Source: Thermodesulfovibrio sp.
GTDB lineage: Bacteria > Nitrospirota > Thermodesulfovibrionia > Thermodesulfovibrionales > JdFR-85
Assembly (NCBI GenBank): GCA_027050975.1
Contig: JALUAR010000065.1
Span: 1 to 5,187 of the forward strand
Direction of reading: 5' to 3'
DNA length: 5,187 bases
Numbering within the stretch: the stretch's first letter is position 1; each line of letters begins with the position of its first letter. Positions 1-5,187 of the stretch are shown here, piece by piece. Under the pieces are notes generated by a model, which was not told where the DNA came from, ran no database searches, and saw only the letters and a program-made list of their open reading frames with translations. A program made the position numbers and the translations under genes.

Positions 1-121
1 GTAGTACAATAGGGGAGGCCGCTCAAAGACCACTTCTTGTAAATATGAAGTATCTAATCCATTTATCTTAAACAATAGCCTCAATCTATATAAAATAACC
101 ACACCTATCCATTTTTACTAT
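1..121. other. Left-edge region without an identifiable gene
   Basis: I see no recognisable gene here. Two short open stretches touch the window edge. One is on the + strand, frame 3, and ends at a TAA near position 71 (about 22 residues). The other is on the - strand, is open from about position 118 down to position 1, and has no ATG or convincing ribosome-binding site. Either could be the end of a neighbouring gene. Both are too short and too nondescript to identify. The stretch is AT-rich from about 40 onwards, as expected for an intergenic spacer. Confidence 0.3.
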
Positions 122-150
122 TTGACAAAACGATACATATTATTTACAAT
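122..150 (+). promoter_or_regulatory. Sigma-70-type promoter upstream of the transglutaminase-like gene
   Basis: A perfect -35 hexamer TTGACA (122-127) is followed by a 17-bp spacer and the -10 hexamer TACAAT (145-150), which matches the consensus at five of six bases. The predicted transcription start is near 157, giving a leader of about 65 nt. That leader ends in a strong Shine-Dalgarno sequence, AAGGAGGT (210-217), five bases before the ATG at 223. Transcription from here could also run into the tRNA gene that begins 16 nt after the coding region. Confidence 0.75.
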
Positions 151-222
151 CTCTATATTAAATTCTTCCAGACCGATCCTGTTAGAACAAAGAAATATAA
201 AAATGCTTGAAGGAGGTTATCT

Positions 223-1230
223 ATGAGAAAGAGGTTTATGCTGTTTGCTGTAGTTGTAATGATCTTTTCCTGTTTTCTTACTGCTCAGGCCGGAGAGAGG
301 GCAGGACAGGTGAGTATGAATTTTGATATTCAGGCAGGTACGGATGCCGGTAAGGTGAGGCTCTGGGTACCTTATCCGTTGTCTGATGAGTATCAGCGTA
401 TTGATGATGTCAGGATTGATGGTAATGCCGACTATTATGCCATTTACAGGGAGCCAAAAAGCGGTGCTATTTATCTTTATGCTCAATGGGATGGAAAAAA
501 AGATAGTTACAAGTTCCGTCTCTCTTTCAATGCCTTTGCAAAAGAGAGAAAGGTGCGACTTAAGGAAGAGGGTGAGGAGATTCCTGCTGAGGTCAGAAAA
601 TATCTTGAATCCAATTACTGGATACCGACTGACGGAAAGATTGCAGAGATTGCAAAGGATATCGTGAAGGGCAGGAAGGGTATTCTTGAAAAGGCAAGGG
701 CAATCTATGATTGGGTTGTTGAGAACACCTATAGAGACCCTAACATAAGGGGATGCGGACTGGGTATTGTTGAGCAGACACTTGCAAGTAGAGGTGGCAA
801 GTGTGCGGACATAAGCTCCGTGTATGTAGCCCTTGCAAGGGCAGCAGGTGTGCCTGCAAGAGAGGTTTTTGGGCTCAGGCTTGGAAAGAAGCCCGAGCAG
901 GATATCACAGGAGGGTATCACTGCTGGGCAGAGTTTTATCTGCCGGGCACGGGTTGGGTTCCTGTTGATCCATCTGATGTGAGGAAGATAATGCTTGTCA
1001 GGAAGCTAAGCCTGAAAGATGCAGAGCCATACAGGGAGTACTACTTCGGTGCTGTTGATGAGTTCAGAATAGTCCTTGAACGAGGAGGCAGAGGGATAGT
1101 CTTCAATCCCCGTCAGGATGAAAAACCCCTGAACTATTTCATGTATCCCTATGCAGAGGTGGACGGAAAGGCCCTTGATTACTTTAATCCAAAGAACTTC
1201 AGATACTCTGTACATTTCAGGACAATGTAG
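223..1230 (+). CDS. Secreted transglutaminase-like (papain-fold) domain protein
   Basis: This is a 335-residue protein with a Sec-type signal peptide: a basic MRKR start, a hydrophobic core, and a likely signal peptidase I site after AQA at residue 23. C17 follows IFS, a poor lipobox, so a lipoprotein is less likely. Residues about 30-110 form a beta-rich N-terminal region. Residues about 140-255 are a transglutaminase-like domain with the family's catalytic triad visible: C194 in GGKCAD, H233 in YHCWAEF and D249 in WVPVDPS. In bacteria this fold is usually a protease, peptidase or amidase in the envelope rather than a cross-linking enzyme; the substrate cannot be read from the sequence. The start is fixed by AAGGAGGT five bases upstream. 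No partner gene lies beside it except the tRNA gene 16 nt downstream. The domain call is firm; the physiological role is unknown. Confidence 0.88.
   Translation: MRKRFMLFAVVVMIFSCFLTAQAGERAGQVSMNFDIQAGTDAGKVRLWVPYPLSDEYQRIDDVRIDGNADYYAIYREPKSGAIYLYAQWDGKKDSYKFRLSFNAFAKERKVRLKEEGEEIPAEVRKYLESNYWIPTDGKIAEIAKDIVKGRKGILEKARAIYDWVVENTYRDPNIRGCGLGIVEQTLASRGGKCADISSVYVALARAAGVPAREVFGLRLGKKPEQDITGGYHCWAEFYLPGTGWVPVDPSDVRKIMLVRKLSLKDAEPYREYYFGAVDEFRIVLERGGRGIVFNPRQDEKPLNYFMYPYAEVDGKALDYFNPKNFRYSVHFRTM
1198..1226 (+). promoter_or_regulatory. Possible weak promoter for the tRNA gene
   Basis: TTCAGA (1198-1203) and GACAAT (1221-1226) are separated by 17 bp, and each matches its consensus at four of six positions. 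Initiation would fall near 1233, about 14 nt before the mature tRNA 5' end. The site lies inside the last codons of the preceding gene, so it may be coincidental. The alternative is that the tRNA is processed from a read-through transcript of that gene. Confidence 0.2.
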
Positions 1231-1246
1231 ACCTGTTTATTTCGAT

Positions 1247-1349
1247 GAGGGGTAATGGGGCCGGTGCCCCGACTGGTCTGCAAAACCAGTACAGGAGCCT
1301 TTGCTTGAGAGGCTGCTCCGGTGGGTTCAACTCCCACTACCCCTCTCCA
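1247..1349 (+). tRNA. Selenocysteine-tRNA-shaped tRNA with GCA (Cys) anticodon and U73
   Basis: All arms of the cloverleaf can be drawn. The acceptor stem has 8 perfect pairs (1247-1254 with 1338-1345). The D stem has 5 pairs (1257-1261 with 1266-1270), extendable by a U-G pair (1256-1271), and a 4-nt loop CGGT. The anticodon stem has 5 pairs (1273-1277 with 1285-1289) and the 7-nt loop CTGCAAA, giving anticodon GCA at 1280-1282. The variable arm is long (1290-1320) and contains GGAGC/GCTCC or the alternative pairing AGCC/GGCT. The T stem has 5 pairs (1321-1325 with 1333-1337) with loop TTCAACT. The discriminator is T1346 and CCA is encoded (1347-1349). The 8+5 branch, short D loop, long variable arm and lack of U8 are hallmarks of bacterial tRNA-Sec. 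Anticodon GCA and U73 are the main identity elements for cysteinyl-tRNA synthetase, whereas tRNA-Sec normally has UCA and G73. It is probably charged with Cys; a Sec- or Ser-linked role remains possible. The structure is certain; the amino acid is inferred. Confidence 0.88.
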
Positions 1350-1374
1350 ATGCGGAGTTATGAGGTTTTATATC

Positions 1375-1403
1375 AAAAGGTACCGTATATGGTAGGTGCT
1401 TTT
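1375..1403. terminator. Possible bidirectional terminator between the tRNA and the convergent regulator
   Basis: AAAAG (1375-1379) can pair with CTTTT (1399-1403), and TACC (1381-1384) with GGTA (1391-1394), around a 6-nt loop. The two helices are separated by an asymmetric internal loop (one base against four). The A and T tracts flanking the stem give a short U run in either direction, as expected between a + strand tRNA ending at 1349 and a - strand gene ending at 1408. The stem is interrupted and the U runs are only four bases, so this is tentative. Confidence 0.35.
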
Positions 1404-1407
1404 GGAT

Positions 1408-2043
1408 TTAGGCGGTCTTTGGTATGACATAAATACAGGCATTGTCTCCATCAGAAAGACAGCTATTTCTGTGGACATCCCTTTCCAGCAGCTCACGATA
1501 AAGCTGGATCTCGTACTTACAGCACTCTTTATACTCCTTTGCAACCTGCGAAAGGGGGCAGTTGTACTGCTTCAGATAGAAGCTATTTCTGTCCTCATCA
1601 AGCTCAATGAGATAACCATCATCTTCAAGTATCTTGGCCATTCCCTTGATCTTGTCATCAAAGGAGGTTCCATGATTCAGGAGGCGCCTTCTTTCCTCCA
1701 GCAACCTGTTTTTTCTCCAGCGGAAGATTTCGTCTATCTTCTTCCTGCCTTCCTTTTGTTCGATCTCATTCAGGATATCCATAAGGAGTTCATCATAGCG
1801 TTTTGGAAAGATACTGTCAGCAATCTCTGTAAGGCGATAAATAAAGCCGGGTCGACCGATACCCTGTTTTTTGACCTCGTATGTGACAAGCCCCTTTTTC
1901 TCAAGTGCAAGCAGATGTTGTCTGATGCCCATAGGGGTAATATTAAGGGCATTGCTCAACTGTTCTGTGGTCATTCCGCCGTGCTTTTTTAAAAGAAGTA
2001 CGATCTGACGCCTCGTGGGATTCTCAATACCAATTTTTTGCAT
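1408..2043 (-). CDS. SufR-like Fe-S winged-helix transcriptional regulator (COG2345 type)
   Basis: This is a 211-residue DNA-binding regulator read from the ATG at 2043. Residues about 9-72 form a winged helix-turn-helix: PTRRQIVLLLKKHG, then LSNALNITPMGIRQHL as the recognition segment, then the wing GIGRPGFIYRLT. The middle (about 80-122) is helical and highly charged, probably a dimerisation coiled coil. The C-terminal part holds five cysteines (162, 174, 175, 195, 203). C162-x12-C175-x27-C203 has the ligand spacing I recall for SufR proteins, which sense Fe-S clusters and repress suf genes. The open frame extends upstream to 2199, but that part overlaps cobD and lacks family similarity. 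An ATG at 2058 would add five residues. Neither start has a clear Shine-Dalgarno sequence; 2043 gives the usual family length. It diverges from cobD and may control it. No suf genes are in view, so the target is unknown. Confidence 0.8.
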   Translation of the reverse strand: MQKIGIENPTRRQIVLLLKKHGGMTTEQLSNALNITPMGIRQHLLALEKKGLVTYEVKKQGIGRPGFIYRLTEIADSIFPKRYDELLMDILNEIEQKEGRKKIDEIFRWRKNRLLEERRRLLNHGTSFDDKIKGMAKILEDDGYLIELDEDRNSFYLKQYNCPLSQVAKEYKECCKYEIQLYRELLERDVHRNSCLSDGDNACIYVIPKTA

Positions 2044-2110
2044 AAATAAACATAACATAATTTGTAAAAAAAATGAAATAAAAAGTGTACTCATGGTATT
2101 ATTAAAGTCG
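2044..2110. promoter_or_regulatory. Divergent promoter/operator region between the SufR-like gene and cobD
   Basis: This very AT-rich gap separates two divergently transcribed genes, so both promoters and any operator must lie here or just inside the coding ends. On the - strand TTTACA (2063-2068) could be a -35 element. On the + strand the CATAAT-like stretch near 2056-2061 could be a -10 element. No well-spaced pair stands out in either direction. The pentamer CATAA occurs three times (2041, 2051, 2056). I do not see a CAAC-N6-GTTG palindrome, the type described for cyanobacterial SufR. The region is inferred to be regulatory from gene layout rather than from a clear motif. Confidence 0.45.
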
Positions 2111-3178
2111 ATGAAGGAACACGGAGGAGATATATACGCCTTAGCCGAAACTCTCAGGCTACCGGAGAGAAAGATAATTGACTTCAGTGCGTCAATCAAT
2201 CCATTGGGGGTGTCAAAAAAGATAAAAGCCGAAATAAGACGCTACCTGAAGCTCCTTTATCACTATCCTGACCCTAACTGCAGAAGGTTTAAAAGGCATA
2301 TAGCAAGGTATGATGGGATTGATGAAACCCGGATAATCTGCGGTAACGGCAGCACCGAACTGATATACCTGATAGCCAGGGCTATAAAACCGAAAAAGGT
2401 GCTGATTCCTGCACCAACCTTTTCAGAGTATGAAAGGGCTGTCAGAATCAGTTCTGAAGACTGCCAGATTGATTATCTTCTCCTTCGGAAGGATAACAAC
2501 TTCGGAATTATTCCGGAAGAGTTTATTCGCTACATGGATGGCTGCGACATGGCCTTTCTCTGCAACCCTAACAATCCGACGGCACAGGTCCTGACCCGCG
2601 AAGAGGTGCTCCGGATAGCAGAGGCTGCCATGCAGCAAGGCTGTTATCTGATAGTGGATGAGGCATTTATAGATTTTATTCCGGAACATAGTGTGATTCC
2701 CCTAATTCATAATAACCCCTTTGTCGTGGTCTTGCGTTCAATGACCAAGTTTTATGCCCTGAGTGGTCTGAGACTGGGATACGGGCTGTTTCCGGAAAAC
2801 CTCATGGAGACACTTCTTCGGTTTAAGGAACCCTGGACAGTAAACAGCCTTGCGCAACGTGCCGGTGTTGTTGCCCTTAAGGATAAGGCATACAGGAAAA
2901 GGTCTCTGGAGTATATAAAACAGGAGAAATCCTTTCTTGAAAAGGGGCTTAAGAGACTCTCAATAGAGTTTCTGCCTTCAATGATCAACTTCTATCTACT
3001 GATGGACCCCCGTGCAGAGGAAATTTATGAACATATGAAGCGGAAGGGTATCTTACTACGAAGATGTTCGAATTTTGTTGGACTCGGCAAAGATTACCTG
3101 CGTATTGCAGTAAGAACTCATAGGGAAAACGCCCTTTTTCTTAAGGAACTAAAGGCGTTTTTAACAGAAAATAAATAA
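2111..3178 (+). CDS. cobD: L-threonine-O-3-phosphate decarboxylase (CobD), PLP-dependent
   Basis: Read from the ATG at 2111 this is a 355-residue fold-type I PLP enzyme. CobD decarboxylates L-threonine phosphate to (R)-1-amino-2-propanol phosphate, the linker between the corrin ring and the nucleotide loop of cobalamin. The N-terminus EHGGDIY and then DFSASINPLG (residues 24-33) are typical of CobD and separate it from its relative histidinol-phosphate aminotransferase (HisC). Other visible family motifs are CNPNNPT (151-157), D183 in VDEAFIDF, which contacts the pyridine nitrogen, and K213 in SMTKFYALSGLRLGYG, the Schiff-base lysine. The frame is open from 2015 and another ATG lies at 2093; 2111 matches the family N-terminus, but no start has a good Shine-Dalgarno sequence. 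It diverges from the SufR-like gene and is followed after 24 nt by a VanZ-like gene. No other cobalamin gene is in view, so a HisC-type activity cannot be excluded. Confidence 0.85.
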   Translation: MKEHGGDIYALAETLRLPERKIIDFSASINPLGVSKKIKAEIRRYLKLLYHYPDPNCRRFKRHIARYDGIDETRIICGNGSTELIYLIARAIKPKKVLIPAPTFSEYERAVRISSEDCQIDYLLLRKDNNFGIIPEEFIRYMDGCDMAFLCNPNNPTAQVLTREEVLRIAEAAMQQGCYLIVDEAFIDFIPEHSVIPLIHNNPFVVVLRSMTKFYALSGLRLGYGLFPENLMETLLRFKEPWTVNSLAQRAGVVALKDKAYRKRSLEYIKQEKSFLEKGLKRLSIEFLPSMINFYLLMDPRAEEIYEHMKRKGILLRRCSNFVGLGKDYLRIAVRTHRENALFLKELKAFLTENK

Positions 3179-3202
3179 AAACAGACTGTGGAAATGGAGG
3201 GA

Positions 3203-3571
3203 ATGACTCGTTATCGCTACAAGATTGTGGCCGTGATCTGGCTGGGGATTGTTACTATACTCTCCCTTATTCCAACTCCGCAGAATACGAAAATGGTATC
3301 TGACAAGCTTGTTCACTACCTCTTTTATCTTGTAACCACAGCTGTTGTGTATAAGGCATTCGGCTCCGAAGGCTCAAAAGGATACATGAGAAGATTGCTT
3401 GCCAGTTCTGCCGGTGTGTTTACTTACAGTGTCTCTATGGAATTTATTCAGATGTTCCTGCCTTACCGATCCTTCAGCATAAAAGATATAGGAGCAAATG
3501 CCGCAGGAATTGCTACCTTCATGTTATTGCTGTATCTGTACAGGCTTCCTTTGCGTCAAAGGCATAAATAA
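3203..3571 (+). CDS. VanZ-like family small integral membrane protein
   Basis: This membrane protein of about 122 residues has four predicted transmembrane segments, at about residues 7-24, 34-52, 65-88 and 98-115. It carries the VanZ-like pattern: a tryptophan-containing first helix ending in LSLIPTP, then DKLVHYLFY, then MEFIQMFLPYRSFSIKDIGANAAG, in which an E..Q pair, an R, a D and an N..G are the conserved positions. VanZ was named from a teicoplanin-resistance cluster, but most members, including short ones like this, have no established function. Possible starts are GTG 3188, ATG 3194 and ATG 3203. A GGAGGG sits at 3196-3201, unusually close to 3203, so the start is uncertain by up to five codons. 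It begins about 24 nt after cobD and is probably cotranscribed with it; no functional link to cobalamin is evident. Confidence 0.78.
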   Translation: MTRYRYKIVAVIWLGIVTILSLIPTPQNTKMVSDKLVHYLFYLVTTAVVYKAFGSEGSKGYMRRLLASSAGVFTYSVSMEFIQMFLPYRSFSIKDIGANAAGIATFMLLLYLYRLPLRQRHK

Positions 3572-3725
3572 GCAATAAGACTCATACCTCTCCTTCCGTA
3601 GATAGTTGGTCTTTTGTTACAGTTGGAACTGGGAATAATTAAATATAAACAAATCAGACAATTTATCCACTAACTTAAAGTATATTGTTAGGTTTTGAAG
3701 AGATTGGTTTATTACTTTTCGATAC

Positions 3726-3754
3726 TTGACATGTGATGCCAAAACCTGTTAAAT
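3726..3754 (+). promoter_or_regulatory. Sigma-70-type promoter of hrcA
   Basis: TTGACA (3726-3731, perfect -35) is followed by 17 bp and TTAAAT (3749-3754, four of six matches to -10). Initiation is predicted near 3760-3762, inside the left half of the CIRCE operator. HrcA bound there would therefore block initiation. The upstream gap from 3572 is about 150 bp, AT-rich, and holds no other gene I can support. Confidence 0.7.
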
Positions 3755-3756
3755 TA

Positions 3757-3783
3757 TTAGCACTCACCCTTGAGGAGTGCTAA
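3757..3783 (+). promoter_or_regulatory. CIRCE operator (HrcA binding site), perfect inverted repeat
   Basis: TTAGCACTC (3757-3765), a 9-bp spacer and GAGTGCTAA (3775-3783) reproduce the canonical CIRCE element with no mismatch. HrcA binds CIRCE and represses heat-shock genes; misfolded-protein load titrates GroE and relieves repression. The right arm ends only two bases before the hrcA ATG. The Shine-Dalgarno GAGGAG (3772-3777) lies in the spacer and right arm, so the transcribed repeat could also fold the ribosome-binding site into a hairpin. Confidence 0.96.
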
Positions 3784-3785
3784 TT

Positions 3786-4826
3786 ATGGAAGACGTACTG
3801 GACGAAAGAAGCAAAAAGGTGCTATGGGCGGTAATCCAGAGTTACATTGACAACCCTGATCCTGTAGGGTCAAGGTATGTAACCAAAAAGTATGCCTTTC
3901 AGTATTCTCCTGCGACTATCAGAAACATAATGGCAGATCTGGAGGATATGGGGTTTCTGAGTCAACCGCACACATCAGCCGGAAGGGTGCCTACTGACAA
4001 GGGATACCGTTATTATGTTGAGCATATTCTTGAGGAGAAGATAGGTATTAACGAAGGTCTGCTGGATCTGTTAACTAGCAAGGTGAGTGATCCGATTGAG
4101 GATGTTGATTTCATACTTGATGAAACATCGAAGACCCTGGCGTCACTTTCAAGGTATCTTGGTCTGGCTGTTTCACCGGGTCCTGAAGGCAGTATTCTGA
4201 GAAGAATAGAGCTTGTTCCTTATAAAGAGGACAGGATAGCGGTTGTGATCCTTACTGATGAAGGAGTTATCAAGCATAAGATTATAAAAAATGAAATGGC
4301 GCTCACCTCTTCTGATTTGCAGAAGATCAGTAACTATCTGAACAGGGAGTTCAAAGGATACACAATAAAACAGATTAGAGAACATCTTGCAGAGGAGCTA
4401 CGCAGGGACAAGGAGATGTATGACAATCTGATGGAGAGATCTCTTGCACTTTGCAGGGAGGCTCTTTATACCTATGGTTCCAATGTATTTATTACTGGTC
4501 TTACGAGGATACTTGATCTTCCGGAGTTTTCAAACATAGAGAAGATTAAAAAGATCTCTAAGACAATAGAAGATAAACATGCTATAATAAAACTTATCGA
4601 TAAAATAATTGACTCCAGAGGAGTGCAGGTAATCATAGGTTCAGAAAATCCTGTCTCGGAGATGAATGAGTTAAGTGTTATAATATCCACTTATAATGAG
4701 CATGACAGACCTGCAGGAGTTATTGGTATTATAGGACCCAAGAGGATGGATTACTCTTCGGTGATATCTCTTGTTGAGACAGCTGCCAGATTTCTGAGTA
4801 AAATGTTCGAGGAAGGAGGCAAGTGA
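3786..4826 (+). CDS. hrcA: Heat-inducible transcription repressor HrcA
   Basis: HrcA is the repressor of class I heat-shock operons; it binds CIRCE as a dimer and needs GroEL for activity. The 346-residue product has the family's usual length. Residues about 1-75 form the winged helix with the highly conserved run SPATIRNIMADLEDMGFLSQ, followed by HTSAGRVPTDKGYRYYV. The remaining two thirds is the GAF-like and dimerisation region, including LVPYKEDRIAVVILTDEGVIKHK and, near the end, GVIGIIGPKRMDYSSVISLV. A GTG at 3777 in the same frame is an unlikely start because it lies inside CIRCE. The ATG at 3786 has GAGGAG eight bases upstream and gives the normal N-terminus. Autoregulation through the operator just upstream is strongly implied. 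The stop codon overlaps the grpE start. Confidence 0.96.
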   Translation: MEDVLDERSKKVLWAVIQSYIDNPDPVGSRYVTKKYAFQYSPATIRNIMADLEDMGFLSQPHTSAGRVPTDKGYRYYVEHILEEKIGINEGLLDLLTSKVSDPIEDVDFILDETSKTLASLSRYLGLAVSPGPEGSILRRIELVPYKEDRIAVVILTDEGVIKHKIIKNEMALTSSDLQKISNYLNREFKGYTIKQIREHLAEELRRDKEMYDNLMERSLALCREALYTYGSNVFITGLTRILDLPEFSNIEKIKKISKTIEDKHAIIKLIDKIIDSRGVQVIIGSENPVSEMNELSVIISTYNEHDRPAGVIGIIGPKRMDYSSVISLVETAARFLSKMFEEGGK

Positions 4827-5187
4827 TGGAAGATAGAAATAAAGCCGAACTGGAAATAAAAAAGGAACAACCTCTGGAAGAGAAGACCGATGAAGAGGTT
4901 GTTCCTGTTGAGCCCTCTCCGGAGGAGAGGATAAAGGAACTGGAGTCTGAGCTTCAGGAGACCAAAGACAAGTACCTGAGGCTTTATGCAGAGTTCGAGA
5001 ACTATCGCAGAAGGGTTCAGAAGGACAAGGAAGAGTTGATGAAGTACGGCACAGAGCCTTTGATATCAGAGCTTCTTACTGTGGTTGACAATCTGGAGAT
5101 GGCTCTGGAGCATGCCTCTAAGGAATCCAATCTGGAAAGTCTCCTTAAAGGGGTGGAGATCACCCTTAAGGAGTTCCGTAAAGTGCT
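4826..5187 (+). CDS. grpE: GrpE nucleotide exchange factor of DnaK (5' part, cut by window end)
   Basis: GrpE releases ADP from DnaK and so drives the chaperone cycle in the cytoplasm. The window holds the first 120 codons, and the frame is still open at the edge. The N-terminus is an acidic, probably disordered tail (about 1-35). It is followed by a long coiled-coil helix with the family signature KYLRLYAEFENYRRR, then ELMKYGTEPLISELLTVVDN and LEMALEHA. The start ATG overlaps the hrcA stop in TGATG, and AGGAGG (4814-4819) lies six bases upstream, so translation is probably coupled to hrcA and under the same CIRCE control. About 60-80 C-terminal residues, the beta domain that contacts DnaK, are expected beyond the window, with dnaK likely next. 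Confidence 0.95.
   Translation, partial: MEDRNKAELEIKKEQPLEEKTDEEVVPVEPSPEERIKELESELQETKDKYLRLYAEFENYRRRVQKDKEELMKYGTEPLISELLTVVDNLEMALEHASKESNLESLLKGVEITLKEFRKV

Noticed and set aside
217..921. Long open frame on the - strand (234 codons) opposite the transglutaminase-like gene
   Set aside because: It lies fully antisense to a gene with a clear signal peptide, catalytic triad, strong ribosome-binding site and promoter. Its translation shows no family motif and has the scattered Cys/Leu/Ile composition of a shadow frame.
1247..1349. Ordinary tRNA-Ser or tRNA-Leu with a long variable arm
   Set aside because: The acceptor stem has eight perfect pairs directly stacked on five T-stem pairs, the D loop has only four bases, and the anticodon is GCA. 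Ser and Leu tRNAs have a 7-bp acceptor stem and larger D loops.
1245..1427. Open frame of 60 codons over the tRNA
   Set aside because: It runs through a complete tRNA cloverleaf with encoded CCA, and its product is nondescript. The tRNA explains the sequence.
1396..1992. Open frame on the + strand (198 codons) opposite the SufR-like gene
   Set aside because: It mirrors the codon structure of the regulator, whose helix-turn-helix and cysteine pattern are recognisable. It has no ribosome-binding site and no recognisable domain.
2015..2199. N-terminal extensions of both the SufR-like gene and cobD that would make the two overlap
   Set aside because: The extra residues have no family similarity, are rich in AT-driven Ile/Lys/Phe codons, and would place each start inside the other gene. 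Internal ATGs at 2043 and 2111 restore normal family lengths.
3620..3696. Small inverted repeats CAGTT/AACTG (3620-3631) and CTAAC/GTTAG (3670-3691, followed by TTTT) as terminators for the VanZ-like gene
   Set aside because: The first has almost no loop and no U run. The second has a 5-bp AT-rich stem with a 12-nt loop and only four T. Neither is convincing, though the second is the better candidate.
1..5187. Mobile element, CRISPR array or phage attachment site, considered because a tRNA gene is present
   Set aside because: I see no transposase or integrase, no spaced direct repeats and no duplicated tRNA 3' end within the window.

Overview
The window carries bacterial chromosomal housekeeping DNA with one very unusual RNA gene. 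It ends in the 5' part of a heat-shock operon, hrcA-grpE, headed by a perfect CIRCE operator. That arrangement excludes enteric-type gammaproteobacteria. Moderate G+C, frequent AGG/AGA arginine codons, an Fe-S-type regulator, a cobalamin gene and a selenocysteine-tRNA-shaped RNA would fit an anaerobic lineage such as Nitrospirota or Desulfobacterota. That placement is inference from gene content, not proof.

Layout from left to right. Positions 1-121 hold no gene I can name. A near-consensus sigma-70 promoter (122-150) leads to a secreted transglutaminase-like protein (223-1230, +). Sixteen bases after its stop codon lies a 103-nt tRNA gene (1247-1349, +). It has selenocysteine-tRNA architecture: 8-bp acceptor stem, 5-bp T stem, 4-nt D loop and long variable arm. 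Its anticodon, however, is GCA (cysteine) and its discriminator base is U73, as in tRNA-Cys, with CCA encoded. A convergent gene (1408-2043, -) encodes a SufR-like winged-helix regulator with a C-x12-C-x27-C Fe-S ligand pattern. It diverges across a roughly 50-70 bp AT-rich gap from a cobD-type threonine-phosphate decarboxylase (2111-3178, +), which is followed by a small VanZ-like membrane protein (3203-3571, +). Next come the hrcA promoter and CIRCE (3726-3783), hrcA (3786-4826) and the 5' two thirds of grpE (from 4826, cut by the window end).

How the parts work together. HrcA binds CIRCE over its own transcription start and ribosome-binding site, controlling hrcA-grpE and probably dnaK/dnaJ further downstream. 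The SufR-like protein is placed to control itself and the cobD-VanZ unit in response to Fe-S status. The tRNA is the main point of interest. It is either a cysteine tRNA built on a SelC scaffold or a selenocysteine-type tRNA directed to UGC/UGU. The window's genes use about 17 ordinary Cys codons (10 TGC, 7 TGT), so wholesale reassignment of these codons to selenocysteine is unlikely. A minor or conditional role fits better.
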